This document shows positions 7,710-16,237 of a stretch of 64,000 bases of DNA, piece after piece. The notes beneath the pieces were generated by a model, which was not told where the DNA came from, searched no databases, and was given only the letters and a program-made list of their open reading frames with translations. Position 1 is the first letter of the stretch. Every line of letters starts with the position of its first letter. This DNA is from RYN-428 sp035551995 (GTDB taxonomy: Bacteria; Planctomycetota; Phycisphaerae; Tepidisphaerales; Tepidisphaeraceae): NCBI GenBank assembly GCA_035551995.1, contig DASZME010000005.1, forward strand, positions 25,668-89,667, written 5' to 3'. The translations under genes were made by a program, and so were the position numbers.

Positions 7710-10391
7710 TTATCCAACGGTAAACGACGCGGCGCCCGCCGCCGTCGTCGATACGCCGCCAAGCGTCACCGCAACGTACGGAAAATAAGTTCCAGCCGCC
7801 ACGCCGGCGGGTATTTTGAAACGGAGCTTAAAGGTCTTGCTCTTGTTCGGCAAAATCCTGGCGCCGCTCCGCACGCTATCGAGGATAACGCCGGCCAATG
7901 GCGTCGCGCCGTCGGCCGAGGGACTGAGCATCAAGTCGATCCCACCGGCGGCGACATTGCCGTTATTGGTCACCGTGACGACCAGCGACGCCGATTTTCC
8001 CGAAGCGACGGCGGAGGGAGTCACGGCGCCGACCACCGCCGCCGGTTGGATAAACGCCGCCGCGACCTGCACCGTTTGCGTGGTCGTCGTCACGTTCGTG
8101 AGCCCCGCCGGATCGACCACTTCCGCCAGCAGATGGTACGTTCCGTCGGCCAAGCCCGCCGGCAACGCCTTGATCATGAAATTAAAGACTTTGCCTTTGC
8201 CGGTTTTCAACGAGACCTTTTTTGTCAGCATGGCGATGGGCGTTTGATTGCCGTCAAGGCTTTCTCCGGTGTCGGCATCGATGTTGACGGTGACGCTCCC
8301 CGTAAAGGCGCCTCCCGAATTGGTGACGACAACCGGCGCCTTGGCTTTCAATTTCGCCCCGGCGACCACCGCGGGCGCAAGACGGACGGCGCCGAACGAC
8401 ACGCCCAACGGCGACGCCGCCACGGGCGCGGTAATGGTCACGGCGGTCGAGGCGGCGGGCGTGAGCGATCCGTCGGTGGCCGAGAGCGTGTAGGCGCCGG
8501 CGGCGCTTAGCGTCAGGTCGGGAAACGTCGCCACGCCGTTCACGGCCGTCTGGCTGACCGTTCCGCCGAGCGCGGCGCCCGCGGGGCCGGACGCGATCGA
8601 CAGCGTGACGGTGGAAGCGTCAGTGGAGACCACGTTGCCGCTGGCGTCTTCGACGCTGACGACGACGGCGGGGGCCAAAGCCGTCCCGACGATTCCCGCC
8701 GAGGGCGTACCCGTGAACGCCAGCGACGCGGCGCCGACGGTGGAGGGCGCCGCGACGTTAAAAGCGCCGGTTGTCGCGGGGGCGAGCGATCCATCGGTGG
8801 CGGTGAAGGTATAGGCGCCCGGCTGGCTGAGAGAGAGGTCGGAAAACGTCGCCACGCCGTTCACGGCCGCCTCGCTCACCGTTCCGCCGAGGGTAGCGCC
8901 GGAGGGACCGGACGCGATGCTTAGCGTGACGGTGGAATTGTCGGCGGCGACGACGTTGCCGTCGGAATCCTCGACGTTGACCACGACGGGGGGATTGAGG
9001 ACGGCGCCGGCGCTAACCATGGACGGGGGCGCGGCGAACGCCACCTGAGCCGGGACGGCCGCCACGGTCGGCGACAACTCGAAAACCGTGCCGGTGTTGT
9101 TGGCGCCGCCCGAAGTCGCCGCTCCATAAAAGTTGCCCGTCGCGTCGGCGCTGAGCGTGCCTTGCGGCGTGGCGCCGGCGCTTCCGCCGGGCGGGAAGGC
9201 GGCGAGCGCGGTGATCGTGCCGCTGTCTTTGACGACTTCGAAGAACGTGCCGGTCATCGTGATGCCGCCGGTCGTCGTTCCGAACAGATCGCCGGCGCCG
9301 TCCATCAGCAATGTCGATTGCGGCGCCGCTCCGTTGGTTCCGTCGAAGGCGCCGAGCGTGGTGATCACGCCGCTTCCGCTGGCGATCTCGAAGACGGTCC
9401 CGAAGTTCGCGCTTCCGCCGGAGACCGTTGTTCCATAAAGATTTCCCGCCGAATCCATCACCAGGCCGGCGATCGGATCGGCGCCATCGGTCGTGTTAAA
9501 GGAAGCGAGGTTGGTGAGCGTTGTGCTTCCCTTGGCCAACTCGAAGACCGATCCGACACCATTGTCGCCGCCTTGCTGGTCAGTGCCGTACAGGTTGCCG
9601 GCGGAATCCATGACCAGCTCGGAGGAGGGCATTTTTTCGGCGGCGGTTGCATCGGCCAGCGTTGTGATCGCGCCGTTGGATCGAGAGACCTCAAAGACCG
9701 TACCGTCGCCGTGAAGGCCTCCTTCGCTGGCGGTTCCGTAGAGGTTGCCGGCGGAATCCACGATCAGCGCGCCCAGGGGAGCCGAGCCGTTTTTCCCGTT
9801 GAAGTTGCCCAAAATAGCGACGGCTGCGCTTCCCTTACTCAGCTCGAAAACGTCGCCGAGGCTGTAGTTGAGAAAACCGGGCGTTGTGCCGAAGAGGTCC
9901 CCGGCGGAATCCATGACCAACCCGGCGTTGGGGAAGAGCCCGTTGTTTGAATCAAACAAGGCGAGCGGCGTGATGGCGCCGCTGTCTTTTGCGACCTCGA
10001 ATATCGAGCCGTCTCCGGCGGCGCCGCCGGCCCGGCTGGCCGTTCCATAAAGATTCCCGGCCGAGTCCATGATGACGCCGCCAAGCGGACTGGCGCCGAC
10101 GTCTTCGCTGAAGCTCGCCAATGCGGTGGCCGTATATGCCGACAAGAATCGCCGAGGTTCCAGCGCTTCATGAGCGGTCTCTTTGGCGCGCTTGGATCGT
10201 TCATGCCATGCCTTGAACCTGCGATGGCATGCGCCGACGACGGCCTGCAGGCGCCGGGGCCTCGCGGATCGTTCGTCGGAGGAATATCCGAAGAACACGG
10301 AGTTGAATGGACCGTGCATAGGAAGCTCTTTCTTTGGACCACGCCGCCGCGATAGAGCGCGTATGGCGAATTCGATAGCCAAAAGATTCAA
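7710..10391 (-). CDS. Large exported GloVer-repeat protein with LEPR-XLL motif and CARDB-like C-terminus
   Basis: 893-aa protein, probably secreted. The N-terminus is Arg-rich and carries the planctomycete LEPR-type motif (ALEPRRFLSAYT) at about residue 76. It is followed by seven repeats built on 'DSAGNLYGT..GG...GTVFE', the Gloeo/Verruco (GloVer) repeat, probably forming a beta-propeller. Then come two nearly identical Ig-like repeats (VEDSDGNVVAADNSTVTLSI and VEDASGNVVSTDASTVTLSI) and a C-terminal region with CARDB-like adhesion folds (VVTVTNNGNVAAGGIDL). The true start may be the ATG at 10319 (MHGPFNSVF). A cell-surface or adhesive role is inferred; the biochemical function is unknown. 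Confidence 0.85.
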   Translation of the reverse strand: MNLLAIEFAIRALSRRRGPKKELPMHGPFNSVFFGYSSDERSARPRRLQAVVGACHRRFKAWHERSKRAKETAHEALEPRRFLSAYTATALASFSEDVGASPLGGVIMDSAGNLYGTASRAGGAAGDGSIFEVAKDSGAITPLALFDSNNGLFPNAGLVMDSAGDLFGTTPGFLNYSLGDVFELSKGSAAVAILGNFNGKNGSAPLGALIVDSAGNLYGTASEGGLHGDGTVFEVSRSNGAITTLADATAAEKMPSSELVMDSAGNLYGTDQQGGDNGVGSVFELAKGSTTLTNLASFNTTDGADPIAGLVMDSAGNLYGTTVSGGSANFGTVFEIASGSGVITTLGAFDGTNGAAPQSTLLMDGAGDLFGTTTGGITMTGTFFEVVKDSGTITALAAFPPGGSAGATPQGTLSADATGNFYGAATSGGANNTGTVFELSPTVAAVPAQVAFAAPPSMVSAGAVLNPPVVVNVEDSDGNVVAADNSTVTLSIASGPSGATLGGTVSEAAVNGVATFSDLSLSQPGAYTFTATDGSLAPATTGAFNVAAPSTVGAASLAFTGTPSAGIVGTALAPAVVVSVEDASGNVVSTDASTVTLSIASGPAGAALGGTVSQTAVNGVATFPDLTLSAAGAYTLSATDGSLTPAASTAVTITAPVAASPLGVSFGAVRLAPAVVAGAKLKAKAPVVVTNSGGAFTGSVTVNIDADTGESLDGNQTPIAMLTKKVSLKTGKGKVFNFMIKALPAGLADGTYHLLAEVVDPAGLTNVTTTTQTVQVAAAFIQPAAVVGAVTPSAVASGKSASLVVTVTNNGNVAAGGIDLMLSPSADGATPLAGVILDSVRSGARILPNKSKTFKLRFKIPAGVAAGTYFPYVAVTLGGVSTTAAGAASFTVG

Positions 10392-10495
10392 CCGAGGTGG
10401 GAAATTCTGTCCGCCACGCGCCTTTCGAAAAAATACGCGACGCGACGACCCGAGGCAGCGCCGAAAATATCATCGTCGGCGATCCGAAAGTCGAT

Positions 10496-11416
10496 TTACA
10501 TTCCGCCCATCAAAACCGCCAGGAGACCTTTTTGAAAATGCAGGCGGTTTTCCGCCTCGGCAAAGACCAGCGACTGCGGGCCTTCCAGCACGCCCGCGCT
10601 GATTTCGACGCCGCGATAAGCCGGTAGACAATGCAGCACCACCGCCCGTTTCGGCGCCGCCGCGAGCAATCGCTCGTCCAGCTGGTAGCCGGCGAAATCG
10701 CGCAGGCGATGCGCCTTTTCGGACTCCTGGCCCATGCTCACCCAGGTATCGGTATAGATGCAGTCGGCGTCGTGGACGGCTTCGATCGGATCGCGAACCA
10801 ATTCCCAATCCAGTTCGGGAACCTGGGCCATGATGCGGTCCATATCGCCGGGCGGCAACTCATATCCGCCGGGCGAGGAGAGGACAAAACGCATCTCAAA
10901 CCTCCCGCACGCGACGGCAAGCGAACGGGCCACATTATTGCCGTCGCCGACGTAGACGAGGGTGCGGCCCTTGAGATTTCCGAAATGTTCGCGGAGGGTC
11001 ATCAGATCGGCCATCGCCTGGCAGGGATGATTGAAATCGGTCAGGCCGTTGATGACCGGGACGCTGGACCAGTGCGCCAGAGAGGAGATTTTATCGTGCT
11101 CGAAGGTACGGGCCATGATCCCGTCGCACATGCTCGAGAGCACGCGCGCGATGTCTTCGACGGGTTCACGTTTGCCCAGCCCGACCTCTTCGTCGCGGAG
11201 GAGCAGGCCGTTGCCCCCGACCTGGGTCATCGCGACGGCGAAGCTCACGCGGGTCCGCAGGCTCGGTTTTTCGAAAATCATCGCCAGCGTCTTGCCGGCC
11301 AGGATGGGGTCGTTTTTTCCCGTATCGCGAAGTTGCTTTTTCAGGTGAAGGGAAACATCCAGAACGTGGGTCAGTTCGTCGGTGGTGCAATCGGCGATCG
11401 AGATAAAATGTTTCAT
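10496..11416 (-). CDS. argF: Ornithine carbamoyltransferase
   Basis: 306-aa enzyme that makes citrulline from ornithine and carbamoyl phosphate. The carbamoyl-phosphate motif is FEKPSLRTRVSF (about 49-60), with HPCQ in DFNHPCQAMADLM and the ornithine-side HCLPAYRGVEIS near the C-terminus. The length is normal. It lies 81 bp downstream of argB on the same strand, so an arginine-biosynthesis pair is evident. Acetylornithine carbamoyltransferase is the main alternative; the HCLP motif and normal length favour OTC. Confidence 0.95.
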   Translation of the reverse strand: MKHFISIADCTTDELTHVLDVSLHLKKQLRDTGKNDPILAGKTLAMIFEKPSLRTRVSFAVAMTQVGGNGLLLRDEEVGLGKREPVEDIARVLSSMCDGIMARTFEHDKISSLAHWSSVPVINGLTDFNHPCQAMADLMTLREHFGNLKGRTLVYVGDGNNVARSLAVACGRFEMRFVLSSPGGYELPPGDMDRIMAQVPELDWELVRDPIEAVHDADCIYTDTWVSMGQESEKAHRLRDFAGYQLDERLLAAAPKRAVVLHCLPAYRGVEISAGVLEGPQSLVFAEAENRLHFQKGLLAVLMGGM

Positions 11417-11497
11417 GGTGGAAAAATCAGGTTAGTCGCGACGGGTCGCGCCCAAGATTGTTTGGCAGGCGGGCGGGCATCGCGATTGATTCGGTCG

Positions 11498-12379
11498 CTA
11501 CAGAATAATTTCCGTCCCGATTCCCGCTTCGGTATAAATCTCCAGAAGCAGCGCGTGTGGAATTCTGCCGTCGATCACGTGGGTTTTGGTCACCCCGCCG
11601 CGAAGGGCGGCGACACAGGCTTCGACCTTCGGCAGCATTCCGCTGCTGATGGCGCCGCTCTTTACCAATTCGTCGATTTCGGAAACGGTCAGGCTGTGAA
11701 CGAGGCTGTTGGGGTCGTTGGGATCCGAGCGGATGCCGTGGGTGTCGGAGACGACGACGAGTTTTTCGGCCTTCATCGCCGCCGCGACGGCGCCGGCCGC
11801 GGTGTCGGCGTTGACGTTCAAGCGACCGCCCGCCACGTCGCGGGCGATCGTGGCGATACAGGGGATCGAGTCGGCCTGAACGAGCAATTGCAGCAGCCGG
11901 GCGTTGACGCTCTTGACTTCGCCCACATACCCCAGGTCGATCCGACGGCCTTCGGGGCCTTGCAGGAATGTCTTCTCGGCGAACAAAACCACGCTGCTCA
12001 GCGAATGCAGGCCCATCGCCTCGCATCCCTGGGCCTGGATGAAATTGACGATGAACTTATTGATATGGTTGCACAGCACATGCTCGGCAATCGCCAGCGT
12101 GCGCTCGTCGGTGTAGCGGCGCCCCTGCACCATCTGCGGCTTAAGGCCGGCGGTTTCCATCGCCTGATTGATCGCTTTGCCGCCCCCATGGACGAGGACG
12201 GGCTGCATGCCGACGTAGTTCATGAAGACGATGTCGTTGAGCAGGTTGGCAAGAGCCTGCTCATCGTCCATAATCGATCCGCCGACTTTGACGACGACGA
12301 CCTTGTTATGAAAGCGCTGAATGTAAGAAAGCGCCTCGACCAGGGCGGAGGCTTTGTTGATTGCCGGATTCAATTCCAT
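11498..12379 (-). CDS. argB: N-acetylglutamate kinase
   Basis: 293-aa amino-acid kinase that phosphorylates N-acetylglutamate, the second step of arginine synthesis. It has the N-terminal VVVKVGGSIM lysine motif, the VLVHGGGKAIN glycine loop, the NVNADTAAGAVAAAM nucleotide/substrate site and the C-terminal GMLPKVEACVAAL helix. An N-terminal helix (AINKASALVEALSYIQRF) resembles that of arginine-sensitive hexameric enzymes, so feedback inhibition by arginine is likely. It is followed by argF. Confidence 0.96.
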   Translation of the reverse strand: MELNPAINKASALVEALSYIQRFHNKVVVVKVGGSIMDDEQALANLLNDIVFMNYVGMQPVLVHGGGKAINQAMETAGLKPQMVQGRRYTDERTLAIAEHVLCNHINKFIVNFIQAQGCEAMGLHSLSSVVLFAEKTFLQGPEGRRIDLGYVGEVKSVNARLLQLLVQADSIPCIATIARDVAGGRLNVNADTAAGAVAAAMKAEKLVVVSDTHGIRSDPNDPNSLVHSLTVSEIDELVKSGAISSGMLPKVEACVAALRGGVTKTHVIDGRIPHALLLEIYTEAGIGTEIIL

Positions 12380-12606
12380 CTTGACGCCCGTTCCGAAAAC
12401 GAAAAGAGAAAAGTCTAGGAACTGAGATCGCGCGTGTAAAGAACCATCGGCAAGAAATTGTCGTAATAGGTCCAGGTCGGTAGTATCAATTCGGCGAATT
12501 CGTCGACGTGGGGCAAAAGAGCTTACGTGAAACGACTATTTGCGGAGGTCCGGGCGAGACGATTACGTGCGCCCGCAATGCCGTGAGACCGGCGAAAGGC
12601 AGCAGC

Positions 12607-14289
12607 ATGGCCCGTGGGAAAAAAAACGCGTCTTTCGTGAGACACCAAGCCGCGCTGTTTGAACGGCTGGAGCCGCGGCAAATGATGTCGGGCTCGACAA
12701 TCCCCAAAACGACCACGCCCGCGACGGGACTGGCCGCGGTGTATTACGCCAACGACGATTTTACCGGCGCCAGCACGACGCGGACGGACTCGACCGTCAA
12801 TTTCAGTTGGAACGGCGCCGCTCCGGCGACGGGAATCGGCGGCAAAAATTTCAGCGCGCGCTGGACGGGCAACGTCATTGCGGTTAAAGCCGGAACCTAC
12901 ACGTTTTCCGCCACGTTCACCGACGGGGCCCGGCTGTGGGTCAACAATCACCTGCTCATCAATGACTGGACCACCAACGCCGCCCCCGTCAGCAAATCCG
13001 GCACGATCTCACTCGGCGCCGGCGCGCAGGCATCGATTCGCCTCGAATATTTCGACGTGACCGACCCCGCGTCGGTTCACCTGTATTGGAGCGGCCCATC
13101 GCTTTCCAAAGCCGTGATTCCCTCCAAGCAACTCCGCCCCACGACCGACCCGCTGCTGGGCGAGATCGATCAGGCGATGGGTTTTGCGCGCCAGCAGCTC
13201 AATCAGACGCTCGCCGACCTCAACGGCAAAACCACCGCGTTTCCCACCGTCACCAACTCCAACGGCACATGGCAGACCAGCAACAAAGACTACTGGACAT
13301 CCGGCTTCTTCGCCGCCGAGCTTTGGCAGATGTACCAGCGCACGAACAACTCATATTGGAAGCAGGAGGCCACCACCTGGACATTGCCGCTTCAATCGGA
13401 AGATACGCAGCCCGACGATACGGTCTTTCGAATCTTCAACGAGTATTACCCGCTCTATGAAGCGACGGGAAACAAGGCCTACGCGCAGGTGATCTTCAAT
13501 GCCGCCACGGCCCGCGTCGCGACCTACAACTCCGCCGTCGGCGCCTTCCATTCCGTCGAAATCCCCTCGCACAGCGGAAATCCGGCCGCTAACTTCGGCG
13601 TCCTCACCGATCAGACCATGGACCTCTCGATGGTTTTCTGGGCGGCCAAGCAGACCGGCAATACCTCATGGGCCACCAAGGCCCTGCAGACCGAAAAAAC
13701 CCTGATGAACAACATGATGCGGCCCGATGGCAGCGTCTATCAGTGGGGCTACTTCAACAGCACCACCGGCAAAGTCGTGTCGCTGGAAAACAATCAGGGC
13801 TACAGCGACGCCAGCACATGGTCCCGAGGCCAGGCCTGGGCGATTAACTCCTTCGGAACCGCTTACCTGGATACCGGCGATTCAACCATGCTGACGGCCG
13901 CCGAGAAAGTGGCGAACTACTTCATCGGTCATCTTCCCGCCGACCACATTCCCTACTGGGATTTTGACGCGCCCGGCATTCCCAATACCTATCGCGACAC
14001 CAGTGCCGCGTCGATCGCGGCGTCGGGTCTGTTACAGCTTGCCTCCCTTGAAAAAAACAGCGCCAACGCCACGAAGTACCGTTCCGCGGCCGTCGCCATC
14101 TTGAACTCCTTACTTTCGTCCAGCTACCTCGCCAAAGGCTCGACAAGCCACGGCATTCTCCTGCACGGCGCCTGGTTCGTCCCGTCCCCGATCAACAACG
14201 GCGACGCCTCGACGATCTGGGGCGATTACTACCTGCTACAGGCGATGAATGAATATCTGGCGATGCCGCATTCACTGCCGGGGACGTGA
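12607..14289 (+). CDS. Exported PA14-GH88 glycoside hydrolase with LEPR-type motif
   Basis: 560-aa protein from the ATG at 12607 (MARGKKNASF); the 33 upstream codons of the ORF look non-coding. Near the N-terminus is FERLEPRQMMSG, the planctomycete LEPR-type motif. Residues of about 40-150 form a PA14 carbohydrate-binding domain (ARWTGNVIAVKAGTYTFSAT, LWVNNHLLIN). The rest is a GH88 unsaturated glucuronyl hydrolase-like (alpha/alpha)6 barrel, with TDQTMDLSMVFWA, YSDASTWSRGQAWAIN and PYWDFDAPG. It probably removes unsaturated uronic acids left by polysaccharide lyases. It is divergent from argB (227 bp between them). Substrate assignment is inference. Confidence 0.9.
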   Translation: MARGKKNASFVRHQAALFERLEPRQMMSGSTIPKTTTPATGLAAVYYANDDFTGASTTRTDSTVNFSWNGAAPATGIGGKNFSARWTGNVIAVKAGTYTFSATFTDGARLWVNNHLLINDWTTNAAPVSKSGTISLGAGAQASIRLEYFDVTDPASVHLYWSGPSLSKAVIPSKQLRPTTDPLLGEIDQAMGFARQQLNQTLADLNGKTTAFPTVTNSNGTWQTSNKDYWTSGFFAAELWQMYQRTNNSYWKQEATTWTLPLQSEDTQPDDTVFRIFNEYYPLYEATGNKAYAQVIFNAATARVATYNSAVGAFHSVEIPSHSGNPAANFGVLTDQTMDLSMVFWAAKQTGNTSWATKALQTEKTLMNNMMRPDGSVYQWGYFNSTTGKVVSLENNQGYSDASTWSRGQAWAINSFGTAYLDTGDSTMLTAAEKVANYFIGHLPADHIPYWDFDAPGIPNTYRDTSAASIAASGLLQLASLEKNSANATKYRSAAVAILNSLLSSSYLAKGSTSHGILLHGAWFVPSPINNGDASTIWGDYYLLQAMNEYLAMPHSLPGT

Positions 14290-14356
14290 GCGGCGGCCGC
14301 GACGATCGATCCGCATCGCAAGCGACATTCAGTGGAAAAGCAGGGAACGGTAATTC

Positions 14357-16237
14357 TTATTCCTGCCTGACGAACTGCTCGTACAGGTGCGCATATTTCC
14401 CCCCGTGGGCCAATAATTCGCGGTGACCGCCGCGTTCGATGATCCGGCCATCGTCGATCACGAGGATGCAATCGGACTTCATGATCGTGCTCAGACGGTG
14501 GGCGACGATGAACGTCGTTCGGCCGGCCAGAAGCTTTTCCAGCGATCGCTGCACGAGCAACTCCGTGGCGGTATCTACGGCGCTGGTGGCTTCGTCGAGC
14601 ATGAAGATGCGCGGGTCGGCAAGGAACGCCCGGGCGAAGCAGATGAGTTGGCGCTGGCCCAAAGACATGTTGGCGCCACGCTCGCCGACGTCGGTTTGAT
14701 AGCCGTCTTTGAGAGTCAGGATCATGTCGTGCGATCCGATGGATCTGGCCGCCCCCATCACCTGATCATCGGTGGCGTTCAGCTTGGCGTAACGAATGTT
14801 TTCCATCACCGTTCCGGTGAAGAGGTAGTTGGTTTGGAGGACCAACCCCATCTGCTTGTGGAGCGAATCGCCGATGATGCCGCGGACGTCGACGCCGTCG
14901 ACGAGAACCCGGCCGCTCTGTGGCTGATAGAAACGGGCGATCAGGGAAATGATCGAGCTTTTGCCGCTTCCGGTGGCGCCGACGAGGGCGACGGTTTGGC
15001 CCGGCTCGGCCTGGAAATTGATGTCGTGCAGAATGGGGCGGGCGGGATCATACCCGAAAGTGACATGCTCAAACTGCACCCGGCCGACGATGCGCGGCAA
15101 CGGGGCGGCGCCCACAACGTCCCTCACGTCGGGCTGAAGGTCGAGCAGCGAGAAGACGCGCTCGGCGCCGGCCATCGCCTGCATCAGCATGTTGTACCAC
15201 TGGCCGAACGTGGTGATCGGATTCATGAACCAGTCCCAATACAGACTGGCGGCCACCACCGCACCCACCCCTTTTCCCGGCGGAAATCGACCGGCGACGA
15301 TCAGATAGCCACCGTAGACGAGGATGATGGTTTTGCCGACGAAGCGGATGAGATCGAGGACCGGTTGGTAGACTCCGTTGATGCGCGACATCTGCACGTT
15401 GTTGTTCGTGTTGTTGGTCTGGAGGCGGTTGAAGACGCCAAGGTTGGGAACCTGGCGGTCAAAGGCGGTGACGACGCGCATGCCGGTGATGTTTTCCGCC
15501 ATGTTGGTGCTGACGCGGGTCCAACCTTCGCGCACCGTTTGCCACATGCCGGCGGCCTTGGTGAAGTAGATCTTGTTGGCGAACAGCAGCACGACGCCAA
15601 GCCACGCCACCGAGAAAAACAGGCGTATATCCGTCGTGGCGGCCAGCATGACCGCCGCGATCAACATCATCAGTAAATTCGAACAGATCACGTGCAACCC
15701 CCACACGTTGACTTCGCGCAGGCTGTTCACGTCGCTGGTACATCGGCTGATGATTCGACCCAGTTTCGTCTTATCATAGTAACTCATCGACAGCTTCTGA
15801 AGCTGGCGAAACAGCCGTTGGCGCAGACTGAACTGCACGCGCTCGCCGGCGGCGGTCATGACAAGTATCGTGAAGCGCTGGAGCACGATCGCGACGGCCA
15901 TGCAGATCGCCCACATGGCTATCAGAAAGAGCACATGTCCGACGGCTCCGTTTTCGGTCGGCTGGGGTAGCAGCGCGCGTTTTTGATAGCCGACGCCGTA
16001 GTCGATGAGCCATTGCATGAACTTGGGAGAGAGCATGTCGAGGAGGGTCATGCTCAGGCCGAGGGAAACGCCGAGGGTATATTGGCTCTTGTACGGCGCG
16101 AGGAGTCCCAGAACGCGGCGGAGAAGCGCGCGGTCGATGGGGCGATAGCGTTGCTCCTCGTCATCGATGAGCGGCGGAATCGCGGGCAGTTTTTCGGTTA
16201 CGCCCGGTTTTTTCCCGGCGGCGCGGATGATGGTCAT
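14357..16237 (-). CDS. ABC exporter half-transporter (consensus Walker B subunit)
   Basis: 626-aa fusion of a six-helix type-1 ABC membrane domain (about 50-340) and a nucleotide-binding domain. The NBD has Walker A GATGSGKSS, signature MSLGQRQ, Walker B FMLDEATSAVD with a consensus catalytic Glu, and H-loop VAHRLST. The signature deviates from LSGGQ. The start overlaps the upstream half-transporter by 4 bp, so the two are translationally coupled and should form a heterodimeric MsbA/BmrCD-like exporter. The substrate (lipid, drug or peptide) cannot be inferred. Confidence 0.93.
   Translation of the reverse strand: MTIIRAAGKKPGVTEKLPAIPPLIDDEEQRYRPIDRALLRRVLGLLAPYKSQYTLGVSLGLSMTLLDMLSPKFMQWLIDYGVGYQKRALLPQPTENGAVGHVLFLIAMWAICMAVAIVLQRFTILVMTAAGERVQFSLRQRLFRQLQKLSMSYYDKTKLGRIISRCTSDVNSLREVNVWGLHVICSNLLMMLIAAVMLAATTDIRLFFSVAWLGVVLLFANKIYFTKAAGMWQTVREGWTRVSTNMAENITGMRVVTAFDRQVPNLGVFNRLQTNNTNNNVQMSRINGVYQPVLDLIRFVGKTIILVYGGYLIVAGRFPPGKGVGAVVAASLYWDWFMNPITTFGQWYNMLMQAMAGAERVFSLLDLQPDVRDVVGAAPLPRIVGRVQFEHVTFGYDPARPILHDINFQAEPGQTVALVGATGSGKSSIISLIARFYQPQSGRVLVDGVDVRGIIGDSLHKQMGLVLQTNYLFTGTVMENIRYAKLNATDDQVMGAARSIGSHDMILTLKDGYQTDVGERGANMSLGQRQLICFARAFLADPRIFMLDEATSAVDTATELLVQRSLEKLLAGRTTFIVAHRLSTIMKSDCILVIDDGRIIERGGHRELLAHGGKYAHLYEQFVRQE

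Noticed and set aside
14423..15676. 417-codon plus-strand ORF antisense to the ABC exporter
   Set aside because: It is complementary to the conserved ABC exporter, with no recognisable motifs.
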